From Methylobrevis pamukkalensis (lineage in GTDB: Bacteria; Pseudomonadota; Alphaproteobacteria; Rhizobiales; Pleomorphomonadaceae): a stretch of DNA of 61,281 nucleotides. The notes under the pieces were generated by a model, which saw only the letters and a program-made list of their open reading frames with translations, had not been told where the DNA came from and made no database searches. Position numbers and translations under genes: made by a program. The DNA is taken from positions 1 through 61,281 of the forward strand of contig NZ_MCRJ01000006.1 of assembly GCF_001720135.1 (NCBI RefSeq). Direction: 5' to 3'. Shown piece by piece: positions 22,516 to 33,700 of the stretch. Numbering within the stretch: the stretch's first letter is position 1; each line of letters starts with the position of its first letter.

Positions 22516-25500
22516 GGCGCCGTCGCTCCCGGCATGAGGTCGTTGAGTTCGTCGTCGGAGAGGCCTTCGACCTCGTCGAGCAGCGCGGCCATGGCCGCCA
22601 GATCGTCGTCCTGCGGCAGGCGGGCGGCGATCGCGGCAGCGATGCCGGCGACGGTCGGGTTGTCGAACAGCAGGTCGCGCATCTCGATCTCGACCGGGAA
22701 GGCCTTGCGCAGCTCGGCCACCGCGCGCACCGCCATCAGCGAGTGACCGCCGAGTTCGAAGAAGCCGTCGTTGGCCCCCACGGCATCGAGGCCGAGCAGG
22801 CGGCGGAAAATCGCGGCGACCGTCTCCTCCACCTCGCCGCGCGGTGCGAGGAAGGGCGCGGCAAGGTCCGGTCGCCGGTGGCCGCCGGCCGCGGCCGTCG
22901 TCTCGGTGCGAACCGGCTCGGCGCGCAGGGCTGCAGCGGCCAGATCGCCGCGGGCGAGGACGGTGCGGCCGGACAGCCCGGCCTCCAGGATGCGACGGGT
23001 CGCCTCGAAGGTCTCGGCGGTGGGCAGCGCATAGGGATTGGCAGCGGCGCGGCGGCCTCCGGCGGCGGTGGTCTCGTCGGCGACCGCGTAGCAGATGGCG
23101 AACCAGCGGGTGTCGCCGGACCGGTCGAGGGCGGTCGTCAGCGTGTCGACCGCGTGATAGGCGGCGGCATAGGCGCCGAGGCCGAGGCCGCCGACCTCCG
23201 TCGACAGCGAGGACTGCACGCAGGCAAAGCCGATCCGCCGGCCGCTGGCGGCCCGCGCCAGCGCGTGGAGCGGCGCGATCTTGGTGCGGTGGACGTGGGC
23301 CCAGTGGTCGTCGCCGATCAGCGAGACCGGCGCCACGGAGGCCTCGATGATCAGCGGCAGGCTGAGAAACAGGCCGTCGATCCGGCCGAAACGGCCGACG
23401 ACCTCGTCAAGGGCGCGACCGACCGCCTCCGCGTCGGTGCAGTCGATCCGGAGGTCGAGGGCCTCGATCCCGGCGGGGACCTGCAGCGACGCGGTGCCCT
23501 CCTGCCGGAGAAGCACGAGCCGCACGCCGGGCAGCCTCGCGAGTCCGTCAACCCAGATGCGGCCGAGGCCGGCGGCGAGATCGCCGACGAGGACATGGAC
23601 GCCGCCCGGTTTCAGGCGCCGGTCTTTCGACGGCACGGCAGGCGCGATGGACACCAGCGCCGGCAGCCAGCGGTGCCGGCCGCGGATCGCCACCACGGCG
23701 TCGCCGGCGGCAAGCTCCTGACGCAGGCGGTCGGAAAGTGCGGCGGGGGATTCGCTCGCATCCGGATCGAGGTCGATGTGGCGGCAGCCGAGGAAGGGAT
23801 GCTCCTGCCCGGCGACCTGGAGGAGACCTGCGAGCGCTGACGATGCCGGGTCCAGCGTTTCGGTGCCGGTGACGTCGCGGGCGCCGCGGGTGACGACGGT
23901 GAGCCGGACCGGGTGCGGATCTGCGGCGAGCGCCTCGACCAGCGCCCGCAGCGCCCTGGCCGCGGCGAAGTCGTTCGACGTGGCGGCGAGGGCGCCGGAC
24001 CACAGGAAGACGATGTGGTCGGGGTTGGCGCCGCGTTCGCCGAGCGCATCGAGCAGCGCGCCATGGTCGGCGACGACGCCGGGGCGGACGGTGAAGCCGC
24101 GGTAATCGGGTTCGGCGAAGGCCGCGCCGGGAACCACGCGGTAGGCGTCCTCGCCGGCGCGCTCGATGGCGTGGCTGAGAGGGGTGCCGAGCTTGCCGTC
24201 GTCGAACACCAGCCAGCGGCTGCGCATGGTCTGCGCCGGATGACCCGGCTGCGGCGCGCGGCGCCAGTCGGTGCGGCGGAGGACGGCGCTGTCGTCAGCG
24301 ACGGGCGGGGCCGCGCGGTCGGGGGCAGGCGCCGTGATCCAGTGGCGGCGGCGCTGGAACGGGTAGGTCGGCAGCGGCACGCGGTGCCCGCCGGACGGGG
24401 CTAGGACGGACAGATCGAGCGCGGCGCCCGCCTGCCAAAGATGGCCGGCGGCGGCGAGGAGCCGGGTCGTTTCCGTGTCGCGTGCGGTCTCGGCGAGGCC
24501 GGGAAGGACGGTGGCTTCTCCGCCGATCTGGTGGCGGACGAGGGTCGCGAGTGCCTCGCCGGGGCCGGCCTCGAGGAAGACCGGGCGGGCGAGGCGGTCA
24601 AGTGTGGCGGTGCCGTCGCCGAAGCGGACGGTGCCGAGAAGATGGCGGATCCAGTATTCGGGATCGGTCGCCTCGCCGGCCGAAAGCCAGCTGCCGGTGA
24701 CGTTGGAGATCACGGGAAGGGCGGGCGCCCGCAGGTCTGCCTTCGCCACCATCGGGCGGAACGCCGCGGCCGCCTCGGCCATCATCGGCGAGTGGAAGGC
24801 GTGGGAGACCTTGAGCCGGCGGCTGGCGATCCCGGCCGCCTTGAGCCGGCCCTGAAGCGCGTCGATCGCGGGGCCCGGGCCGGCGAGGACGTCGAGGCCG
24901 GGCGCGTTGGCGGCGGCATGGACGATGTCGCCGTCCAGCCAGCGGCCGATGTCCTCGCCGGCGTGCATCACCGCCAGCATGGCGCCGGGCGGGGCGGTCT
25001 GCATCAGCCGGGCGCGTTCGGCGACGAGGGCGACGGCGGTGTCGAGATCGAAGACGCCGGCGAGGCAGGCGGCGACATATTCGCCGATGCTGTGGCCGTG
25101 GAGCGCGCGCGGGACAAGGCCCGCGTCCAGCCAGAGCCGGCCGAGGGCGTAGTCGAGCGTGAACAGCGCGGGCTGGGCGCGCGCGGTGTCGTCGATGTCA
25201 CCACCGTCGAGAATGAGCCGGCGCAGGTCCGTGCCGAGACGGTCGGAGAAGCGGTCGGCGCAGGCGTCGAAGGCCGCCCGGAAGGCGGGAATTTCGGGGT
25301 GAAGCCGCGCGCCCATGGCCGAATACTGGCTGCCCTGTCCGGAAAAGAGCAGCACCGGCTCGGGCGGTCCGGCCTGTCCCGCGGAGAATGTCTGCGGCGC
25401 GCGCAGCCGGGCGACCGCGTCCTCCCGGCTCGTGGCAACCACGCAGCGGCGGCGGGCGAAGGCGGTGCGGCCCGCGCGAAGGGTGAAGGCCACATCGGCA

Positions 25501-26957
25501 AGCGCCGGTGCGTCCGGCCGGTCCAGCCGCGCGGCGAGCGCTTCGGCGCCTCGGCAAGGGCGGCGTCGTCGCGGGCCGAGAGGACGAGGAGGGCGGGGTG
25601 GTCCGCCGCCTCCGTGCGCGTCGCCGCCGGCGCCTGTTCCAGAATCACATGGGCGTTGGTGCCGCCGATGCCGAAGGAGCTGACCCCGGCGCGGCGCGGG
25701 CCGTCGCCGGCCGGCCAGTCGACCAGCCGGCTCGCAACGACGAAGGGGCTCGCGGAGAAGTCGATCTCGGGATTGGGCGCGGAGTAATGGAGGCTCGGGG
25801 GGATCTGGCCGTGGCGCAGCACGAGCACGGCCTTGATCAGCCCGGCGATGCCGGCGGCGGTGTCGAGATGGCCGATGTTGGTCTTGACCGAGCCGAGCGC
25901 GCAGACGCCGCGCCGCGCGGTCTGCCCGCGAAAGGCCTTCGTCAGCGCGGCGATCTCGATCGGGTCGCCGAGCCGCGTGCCGGTGCCGTGGGCCTCCACA
26001 TAGCCGATGCTGTCGGGCGTAACGCCGGCGGCGGTCAGGGCCGCGACGATCACCTCGGCCTGGCTGTCGACCTGCGGCGCGGTGAAGCTCGCCTTCAGCG
26101 CGCCGTCGTTGTTGATCGCCGAGCCGAGGATCACCGCGTCGATCGTGTCGCCGTCGGCGAGCGCGTCGTCGAGGCGCTTGAGTACGACGACGCCGACGCC
26201 GCTGCCGCCGACCGTGCCGGACGCCTTGGCGTCGAAGGCCCGGCAATGGCCATCGGGCGAGAGGATGCTGCCCTCGCGGGCGCGGTAGCGTGGTGATGCG
26301 ACAGGCCGACGCCGCCGGCGAGCGCCACGTCGCAGTCGCCGGACAGCAGGCCCTGCACCGCCATGTGCACGGCGACCAGCGAGGACGAGCAGGCGGTCTG
26401 CACCGTCACGGCCGGGCCGGTGAGGTTCAGCTTGAAGGCGGTGCGGGTGGCGAGGAAATCCTTGTCGTTCGCGACGAACAGTTCGTAGGGCGTCACCTCG
26501 CGGCGGATGCGGGCGTCGCCGAGAAGATGGAGCAGATAGGTGTTGAGGCCGGCGGCGGCGTAGACGCCGACCGGGCCGGGGCGGCTGGGCCCGGCGTAGC
26601 GGCGGTCTCCAGCGCGGTCCATGCGCATTCGAGGAACACCCGCTGCTGCGGATCGAGGATCTCGGCCTCGCCGGGGCTGAGGCCGAAGAAGCCCGCGTCG
26701 AACAGGTCGGCGCCGTCGAGACGGCCGCCGGCCGGGACGAAGTCTTCGGCCTCCACCTCGGCTGGGTCCATGCCGGCGGCAAGCGCCTCCTCGCGGGTCC
26801 AGCGGCCGATGGTCTCGCGGCCGGCGACGAGGTTGCGCCAGAAGGCCGCGACGTCCTGAGCGCCGGGAAAGCGGCCGGCCATGCCGATCACCGCGATCTC
26901 GAGACCGGAGCGGGCCGCCGGGGCGGAGAGGTGGGTCTGTGACATCGGTTCGCTCAT
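22512..26957 (-). CDS. Type I PKS module KS-AT-KR-ACP, KR probably impaired; three apparent frameshifts
   Basis: About 1482 residues once three bases are restored (near 26600, 26289 and 25546). KS has the nucleophile in TACSSSL, EAHGTGT and [12 protein letters not shown] has [14 protein letters not shown] and [10 protein letters not shown], the HAFH form typical of malonyl-CoA selection. The KR has a weak nucleotide loop (GDLAAGLG) and reads GAYAAAYHA where active KRs have YxxxN, so the catalytic Asn is Tyr and a beta-keto product is plausible. The C-terminal ACP has [15 protein letters not shown]. Two breaks restore Gly in AGY and HGY next to conserved KS motifs, a third falls in the KS-AT linker. 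It adds one C2 unit. Starts about 58 bp after the small-protein gene and is coupled to the following NRPS. Confidence 0.88.
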
Positions 26958-27014
26958 GACTGGTTTGAAGGTGAGGCGGCGCCGGCAGGCCGGGCGTCGC
27001 CCAGTTCGTTCCGT

Positions 27015-27584
27015 TCAGGACGAGAAGGGGCATCCCCCGGTCCGGCCATCCGGATCGATCAGGCCGAGGCGGCTGCGGCCGAAGCGGCGCAGGGTCTCCA
27101 CGGCGGTGCGGTCGTCGAAGCGCAGGCTTCCGGCCTGCGACCCGACGAATTTCGCGCAGACCCCCGTGTGGCTCACCGCCAGGTCGCGGTAGGCGCGCAC
27201 GAAGTCGGCGTGGGCCGGGGCAAGCTGCTCCGGCAGGTCGGCGAAGCGCGGCCGCAGCCGGCGCCAGAGATTGACGAGCACGCCGTGTTCCCACGACATC
27301 AGGCCGCTGAAGTCCTCCGAGCGGACGGTCGGCGGCGTCATGGAGACGCGCACGGTCGTCTCGTAGACCTCGCGGGTGAAGGCGGCCGCCATCTCCATGG
27401 CCGCGGCCGAGGCGGTCAGCAGCACCGAGGCGGTGTCGAGTTCCTCCTCGGCGGCGGCCAGCCGTCCCTCCGCCAGATGCGCCTCGAAGCGGCCGAGGCA
27501 GAGGATCAGCCCCTGCACGTCGAGAAAGAAGGCCCAGTGGAACTCCCGCCAGATCGCCAGCGGCGACGGCGGCGGACGTGTCAT
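27015..27584 (-). CDS. Unrecognised 189-residue helical protein in the siderophore operon
   Basis: I do not recognise the family with confidence. The sequence is mainly alpha-helical with no signal peptide or membrane segment and opens with aromatic-rich [20 protein letters not shown]. Possible metal or haem ligands are His16, a His in MSWEHG, a His and Cys in SHTGVCAKF, and a Cys in the C-terminal GCPFSS. It overlaps the start of the upstream 170-residue gene's stop by 4 nt and precedes the PKS. The size, helical make-up and His/Cys residues are loosely reminiscent of haem tyrosine hydroxylases of the tryptophan-dioxygenase fold, which would suit DOPA formation here. That is a guess from context, not a family assignment. 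Confidence 0.8.
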   Translation of the reverse strand: MTRPPPSPLAIWREFHWAFFLDVQGLILCLGRFEAHLAEGRLAAAEEELDTASVLLTASAAAMEMAAAFTREVYETTVRVSMTPPTVRSEDFSGLMSWEHGVLVNLWRRLRPRFADLPEQLAPAHADFVRAYRDLAVSHTGVCAKFVGSQAGSLRFDDRTAVETLRRFGRSRLGLIDPDGRTGGCPFSS

Positions 27585-28093
27585 GACAGCTCCCCCAGAT
27601 CGCAGCTGCGGGCGAGCAGCCGCGACCAGGCGACGAAGCCGGCGACCTGCTGGTCCATGCGCTGGGGCGGGAGGTCGGACGTGCGGCCGAACAGGCCGAT
27701 CACCGCCCGCGCGGTCTGGAGCAGGCCGCGCAGCAGGGCGAAGGCCGGACGGTCGGTGGCCACGCGGTCGACGCGGAAATAGGCGTCGAAGTCGTCGACC
27801 TTGGCCGCATCGGCCGGCGTGCCCGTCTGCGTGACCGTGGCCGGGCGGAGACCGCCGTCCTCGACACGCGAAAGCAGCCGCTCGATCCGGGCGAGGCCGG
27901 CGGTGCGGTCGGCAAGCGCGAGGGCGGCCAGAAGCTCGGCGAGCGCCTCGCGCATCGCCAGCCGGTCGGCCGCGGCAAGGTCGAGCGTCACCGGGAGGGT
28001 GTCCGGCAGCAGCAGCTGAAGCCGGGCGCCCTCGTCGTCCGAGGGGGTGTCGCCCGGCCGCTCGCGGGGGAGCGCGGCGCCGTCGACCGTCAC
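27581..28093 (-). CDS. Unrecognised 170-residue protein in the siderophore operon
   Basis: Predicted soluble, leucine- and alanine-rich helical protein, 170 residues, with an acidic N-terminus and no cysteine motif beyond a single Cys near the end (RSCDLGELS). A middle segment with [20 protein letters not shown] looks like a surface strand-loop region. It is coupled to MbtH upstream and to the 189-residue protein downstream by 4-nt overlaps at both ends, so the two unknowns are probably made in equal amounts and may work as a pair. Coding character (GC-rich third positions, no shadow competitor in an operon-consistent frame) supports a real gene. No function can be assigned from sequence alone. 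Confidence 0.78.
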   Translation of the reverse strand: MTVDGAALPRERPGDTPSDDEGARLQLLLPDTLPVTLDLAAADRLAMREALAELLAALALADRTAGLARIERLLSRVEDGGLRPATVTQTGTPADAAKVDDFDAYFRVDRVATDRPAFALLRGLLQTARAVIGLFGRTSDLPPQRMDQQVAGFVAWSRLLARSCDLGELS

Positions 28094-28323
28094 GAGGCGC
28101 TGCTCCCGCCGGCCGCGGCGTCCATCGCCCGGCGCAGCGACAGTGGACGCATGTCGGTCCAGACTTCGGCGATATGGTCGAGGCAGGCCTGCCGGCCGCC
28201 GCGAAAACCCGTGGCGCTCCAGCCGGCCGGGATCTCGCGCCAGGTCGGCCAGATCGAGTAGCGGCCCTCGTCGCTGATCACCACGTCGTGCTCGATCTCG
28301 TTCGTCTCGTCGGCGGCGGTCAT
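28090..28323 (-). CDS. MbtH-like NRPS accessory protein
   Basis: 77 residues with the family signature: SDEGRYSIWPTWREIPAGW, then GGRQACLDHIAEVWTDMRP and a final PLSL. MbtH-like proteins bind the adenylation domain core and are often needed for its folding and activity, most often with Tyr- or DOPA-activating domains but also others. The invariant Trp residues (in SIWP, AGW and VWTD) are all present. It lies in mid-operon, overlapping the small-protein gene downstream by 4 nt and the aminotransferase stop upstream by 4 nt. It probably serves one or more of the seven A domains in the locus. Confidence 0.95.
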   Translation of the reverse strand: MTAADETNEIEHDVVISDEGRYSIWPTWREIPAGWSATGFRGGRQACLDHIAEVWTDMRPLSLRRAMDAAAGGSSAS

Positions 28324-29799
28324 CGTGTGGTCCTCCTGTCGGTGGGTCGGATCAGGCCGAGGCCGGCGAGGGTCTCGAGGCCGTCGGCAAAGGCGTCGTG
28401 GATGTGGTCGATCTCGGCCGCGCCATGGGCCGTGGAGAGGAAGCCGCCGCGGTCGCCGCCCCTGAGGTGAATCCCGCGCGTGAGCAGCAGGATCGACAGG
28501 AGACTGACGGCGCGGGCGTCGATCGCGCTGCGGGTGAGTGCGATCGAGAAGAAGGAGCCGAAGCAGGTGAATTCCACCGGCAGGCCGGCGGCGGCCATCC
28601 GGGCGTTGAGGCGGGTGACGAGCGCGGAGGTGGTCGCGTTCAGTCCGTCCTGCAGCGCGGGGCCCGCCTCGATCAGCTTCAGGGCGGTAGCGCGTGCGGC
28701 GGCGAGCGCCAGCGGGTGGCGGCAGTAGGTGCCGGCAAAGAAGGTGGTCTTCGCGCTCGGAGCGCTGGCGTCGCCGAAGGACCAGGCGCCGCCGTCGATA
28801 TGGTCCATCAGGCCGTGCCGCCCGGCGACCATCGACAGCGGCAGGCCGCCGCCGGCGATCTTGGCGTAGGTCGCCAGATCCGCCTCGACGCCGAAATGCG
28901 CCTGCGCGCCGCCGGGATGGATGCGGAAGCCGGTGATCATCTCGTCGAAGATCAGCAGGCAGCCGGCCTTTTCCGTGATGGCGCGCAGCTCCTTCAGGAA
29001 TTCGGCCGGCTGGATTTCCGGGCAGCGGCTCTGCACCGGCTCGACGACGACGGCCGCCAGCCGGTGCGCCTGCCGCTTCAGCACGTCCAGCGTGCGCGGA
29101 TTGCCGTAGTCGAACAGGCGCACGTCGCGCGCGACCGACTGCGGGATGCCCGGAACCGCCGGCGTCGCGCGGGTGAACATCAGCCGGCGCAGCAGCGGCT
29201 GAAGCCGCTCCAGCGGGTGCCGGCGGCGCGCAGGATCGCGCCCTTGCGCAGGTATTCGAGTCGCGGCGCGCGGTTCAGGGTCGGATCGGCGTGGCGTGGT
29301 AGGAATTGGTGAAGAGGGCGATGCGGTCGCGGCCGGTCGCGGTGCGGGCGATGCGGATCGCCGTCATCACCGCCTCGGTGCCGGTGTTGCTGATGGTGAG
29401 CCGCTCCATGCCGGTCAGCCGGGTGTAGAGGGCCGCGGTCTCGCCGGCGAGCTCCGACTGCGGGCCGATCGGAAAGCCCTTGCGCAGCCGCTCGGCCACC
29501 GCCTCGCGCACGAAGTCCGGGTTGTGGCCGAAGAGGTTGGTGCCGAGCCCCATCAGCACGTCGACATAGCGGTTGCCGTCAACGTCCCAGAGGAAGGCCC
29601 CGTCGGCGCGCGCGGCGACCACCGGGTAGAAGGCCTCCTTCACCTCCGGCGAAAACGCCATGCCGATCGAGCTCTTGTCGGCGAGAACGCGGCGGTTGTC
29701 CGCGCTCGCCGCCTTCGAGCCCGGCGTGCGGCGGCAGAAGTCGGCGACGATGGCGGCGGCATCGACGGGGGCGTCGCTGCGGGCGGGGGCGACGTTCAT
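28320..29799 (-). CDS. PLP aminotransferase (class III, glutamate-1-semialdehyde type); two apparent frameshifts
   Basis: About 493 residues after restoring one base near 29295 and one near 29214. Conserved features: VDVLMGLGTNLFGHNP, the cofactor-binding SNTGTEAV, SYHGHADPTLN (second half in the new frame), LIFDEMITGFR, and the Schiff-base Lys in YAKIAGGGLPLS. It resembles the aminotransferase domains of lipopeptide synthetases such as mycosubtilin, here as a free protein. In this operon it lies directly behind the reductase-terminated NRPS and the methyltransferase, so it could transaminate the aldehyde released by that reductase; amination of the beta-keto intermediate of a PKS is the alternative. 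Start and stop overlap its neighbours by 4 nt each. Confidence 0.88.
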
Positions 29800-30701
29800 C
29801 GGCTGGCTCCCGTTTCGGCGATGGGGGCCGTCGCGGCGGATGTGGTCGCTGCAGCCCTCTTGGTGCAGACGAAGTGCGCGGCGTGATCTTCATCGAGCGG
29901 ACGGTCGCCGCCGACGGTTTCGATCCGGGCCGCAAGGCCGTTCGCGTCCAGCAGCGCGGTCACCGCGGAAAGGTCGTGGCCATGGATCGGGTATGTCTCG
30001 GCCCGGTGCTGCCAGCTGGGCCGGCGCACCGAGAAGCGGGCGAGCATCCGCCGGCGCAGGCGCCGGAACCGCCAGACGCCGAGCAAGGCGCAGAGCATCC
30101 TCGGAAAGGCGGTGCTGGTGGTCTCGTCGCCCGGGCGGCGCCAGATGTCGACGGTGAAGGCGCCGGCGCGGGTGGCCGGGTCGTAGCGCGGCGTGATCAG
30201 CCAGGCGTGGTCGGGGCGGATGTCGCCCTCGGCCGGCTGGCCGCGCCAGTGGCGCTGCAGCTGGGCCGGATGGTTGAGGTCGAAGACGAACACCCCGCCC
30301 GGGCGCAGGCAGGCGGCGACGCAGGCGAACACCCTTCCGAGATCGTCGAGGCTCGGCATGTGGTTGAGCGAGGCGCTGGTGCAGAGCACGCCGTCGAACG
30401 GGGCCTCGAAGGCGAAGTCGCGGGCGTCGGCCTGCACGAAGGTGGCGGCCGGCGCGTTGCGGCGGGCATGGCGCAGCATGTCGGCCGAGCCGTCGAGGCC
30501 GGTGACCGCATAGCCGCGTTCCAGAAGCGGAACGATCAGCTGGCCGGTGCCGCAGCAGAGGTCCAGCACGCGGGCGCCCGGCGGCAGGCCGGGGATCAGG
30601 TTGCGCTCCAGGAAGCCCAGCTTCTCCCGGCAATAGTCGGGGCCAAGGGTCTCGTCGTAGAGCGAGGCCCAGGTGTCGTAGTCGCCTTGGGCGTGGGTCA
30701 T
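29796..30701 (-). CDS. SAM-dependent methyltransferase
   Basis: 301-residue class I methyltransferase. Motif I is LDLCCGTG (46-53), followed by an acidic residue in VTGLDGSADML, a motif II region QADARDFAF, and LRPGGVFVFDLN after motif III. The central fold resembles small-molecule N- or O-methyltransferases; the C-terminal half is longer than the minimum. The start at 30701 overlaps the NRPS stop by 4 nt and its own stop overlaps the aminotransferase start by 4 nt. Lying between the reductase-terminated NRPS and the aminotransferase, it is a good candidate for N-methylating an amine produced there, as needed for a dimethylated Dmaq-like end group. The substrate is inferred from context only. 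Confidence 0.9.
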   Translation of the reverse strand: MTHAQGDYDTWASLYDETLGPDYCREKLGFLERNLIPGLPPGARVLDLCCGTGQLIVPLLERGYAVTGLDGSADMLRHARRNAPAATFVQADARDFAFEAPFDGVLCTSASLNHMPSLDDLGRVFACVAACLRPGGVFVFDLNHPAQLQRHWRGQPAEGDIRPDHAWLITPRYDPATRAGAFTVDIWRRPGDETTSTAFPRMLCALLGVWRFRRLRRRMLARFSVRRPSWQHRAETYPIHGHDLSAVTALLDANGLAARIETVGGDRPLDEDHAAHFVCTKRAAATTSAATAPIAETGASR

Positions 30702-33700
30702 GGCGTCAGGTCTCCGGAGGCGGGGGCCGCGACCGCGCCGGTGCGCAGGAAGGCGGCGAGGTAAGTGGCAAGCAGCGCGCGGTCGAGCGGCGGCTCCTCG
30801 AACGGGGCGTCGGCGAGGGCGGCGAGGCTGTTGCGGCAGTCGAAGGGCAGGTCGGCCGGCGCCTCCGACGTCGCCTCCTCCGCGCGCGGGCCGAACAGGA
30901 CCACCAGCGGGTAGAGCGGATGGTCCGGATCGCCGCGGGCGATGTCGTTGAGGGCGGCGCGCCATTCGCGGTTGCCGACCCGGCGGACCGGCAGGCCCAT
31001 GTCGGCGGCGACCTCGAACAGGAGATCGGAGGAGACCGGCCGCGAGTGGATGAGGTGGAAGGTGCGGGCCTTGTCCTCACGCTTGCGGGCAAGATGCATG
31101 ATGGCGCGGGCGAGATGGTCCACCGGCATCACGTCGAGATGGACGGCGCCGCGCGGGGCCATGCCGAGCCGCAGATAGCCCTGCATCATCCGGCACAACA
31201 CGTCGGTCGCGTTGAAGGCGCCGGTGACGCTGTCGCCGGAGACCGGGCCAGGGCGGTAGATCGTTACCGGCAGGCCGCGCCGGCCGGCTTCGGCGACGAG
31301 CTGTTCGGCAACCCATTTGGTGCGGTTGTAGCCGCCGGCGGGCGGCGGATAGGCGGCAAGGTCGTCGTCCTCGTGGAACACCGGCCGGCCGGGCAGGGGC
31401 GCGACCGGCAGCACGCTGAGCGAGGACACATGATGCAGCGGCAGGCCGCCCGCGCAGCAGAAGCGCAGGATCTCGCGCGTGCCCTCGACATTCGTCGCTC
31501 GCAGACGGTCGTAAGGCAGGAGGTGGTTCACCTCGGCGCCGTTGTGGATCACCGCATCCACACTTGACAGCAGCGCGGCGCGGGTCTCGTCGGCAAGGCC
31601 GAGGCCCGGCAGGGCGAGATCGCCGGCGACCGGGTGGAGGCGCCGGGTGAAGTCCTCACGCCAGAGGCCATAGCCGGAGAGGACCTCCCTGAGACGGTCC
31701 AGGCCGCCGGTGCGCGTCAGGCAGTGGACGACGGCCGTGCCGTCCGCCAGTAGCTCCCGCAGCAGCCAGGCGCCGACGAAGCCGGTGGCGCCGGTCATGA
31801 ACACCTCTCGCAGGCCGGCGTGCGGGCGGAGCACGTCGGCCGGACGGATGGCCGCGTCGAGGCGCACGTCGGCCGCCCACGCGGTGTCGACGGCACCGGG
31901 CGTGGCGGTGGCCGTGCCGGCAAGGCGGGCGTCGATCCGGGCGGCGAGCGCGGCGACGCTTGGCCCGGTGAAGAGGTCGAGGACGCTGAGCTCGATGCCG
32001 AAGCGGTCCAGCGCGGCCGCCACGAGGCGGGTCGCCAGCAGCGAGTGGCCGCCAAGCTCGAAGAAGTCGTCGTCGGCACAGACCTGCGGCACGCCGAGAA
32101 GATCGGAAAAAAGGCCGGAGAGCGCGGTCTGCGTCGCGCCCTCCGGCAGCCTGCCCGCGGTCCGGCTGGAGAGATCGGGCGCGGGAAGGGCAGCCGTGTC
32201 GAGCTTGCCGTTGACGGTGAGCGGCAGGCGATCGCGCCAGACCAGCGCGTCCGGCACCATGAAGCGGGGCAGCCGCTCGCCGAGCCAGGACCGCATGGCG
32301 CTCGTCGCCGGACGGGAGGCCGCGTCGCGGGCGACCGCATAGGCGACGAGCCGGGGATCGCGTCCGGCATCGGCGCGGACGATCACGGCGGCGGCCGCAA
32401 CGTCCGGGTGGCCGGCGAGCACGGCCTCGACCTCGCCGGGTTCGATGCGGTGGCCGCGGATCTTCACCTGATGGTCGATGCGGCCGAGGAGGCGGATGCG
32501 GCCATCGTCGAGACGGAGTGCGCGGTCGCCGGTGCGGTAGAGCGTGCCGGCCGTGCCGGGCGGGGCGAAGGGATCGGGCAGGAAGCGCTCGGCGGTGAGG
32601 TCCGGCCGGCCGAGATAGCCGCGGGCAAGGCCGGTGCCGCCGATGAAGAGTTCGCCGGGAACGCCGGGCGGCAGCAACTCCATCCGCTCATCCAGGACAT
32701 GAAGCTGCTTGTTGGCGGCCGGCCAGAGGGTCGGCTCGGCCGGCAGGCCGTTGCCGCAGGCGACCATGCTGGCGTTCACCGTCGTCTCGGTCGGGCCGTA
32801 GGCGTTGACGAAGCTTCGCCCCGGGCTCCAGCTGGCGACGAGATCGGGTGACGGCGCCTCGCCGCCGACCAGCACCAGCCGGAGGTCAGGAAAACGGCCG
32901 GGCGGGAGGGCGACGAGGGCCGACGGGGTCATGGTGACGTGGGTCACCCGGTGGCGGACGAGAAGACGGGCAAGGCCCGGACCGGGCAGCAGATCCTCCG
33001 CGCGCGCCAGCACGAGGCCGGCGCCGGCGGCGAGCGACATTACCAGTTCGGGGATGGAGGCGTCGAAGCCGAAGCTGAAGAACTGCAGCACCCGGTCGCC
33101 GGGATGCACGTCGCAGACCCGGATCTTGTCGAGGGTGAGGTTGACGAGGCCGCGATGGGCGACCGCGACCCCCTTCGGACGGCCCGTGGAGCCGGAGGTG
33201 TAGATCACGTAGGCGAGCTGGTCCGGGTGGACATCCGGCAGGCTTTCCGCAGGCTCCGCGTCGTTGCCGGCTTCCATGTCGATGTCGAGGCGCGGCAGGT
33301 CGCCGGGCAGGGCGAGGCCGCGGCGGCTGACGACGAGACGGGCGCCGGAATCCGCCAGCATGTAGCCGATCCGTTCGGCCGGATGGGCAGGGTCGAGCGG
33401 CAGGTAGGCCGCACCCGCCTTCAGCACCGCGAGCCAGGCGACCACCATCGCCGGCGACCGTTCGAGCGCGATGGCGACCACGCTGTCCGGGCCGGCGCCG
33501 AGGCTGAGGAGCCGGCGGGCGAGACGGCCCGCCTGCCGGTCGAACTCGCCATAGGTCGTCTCGTGGACGGTGGTGCCGTCGTCGTGGACGAGGGCGATCG
33601 CCGACGGATCGGCGGCGGCCCGCGCCGCGATCAGGGCGTGGATCGGAACCTGCGGATCGAAGGACCGGGCCGTGTCGTTCCAGCCGGCAAGGCGGGCGGT

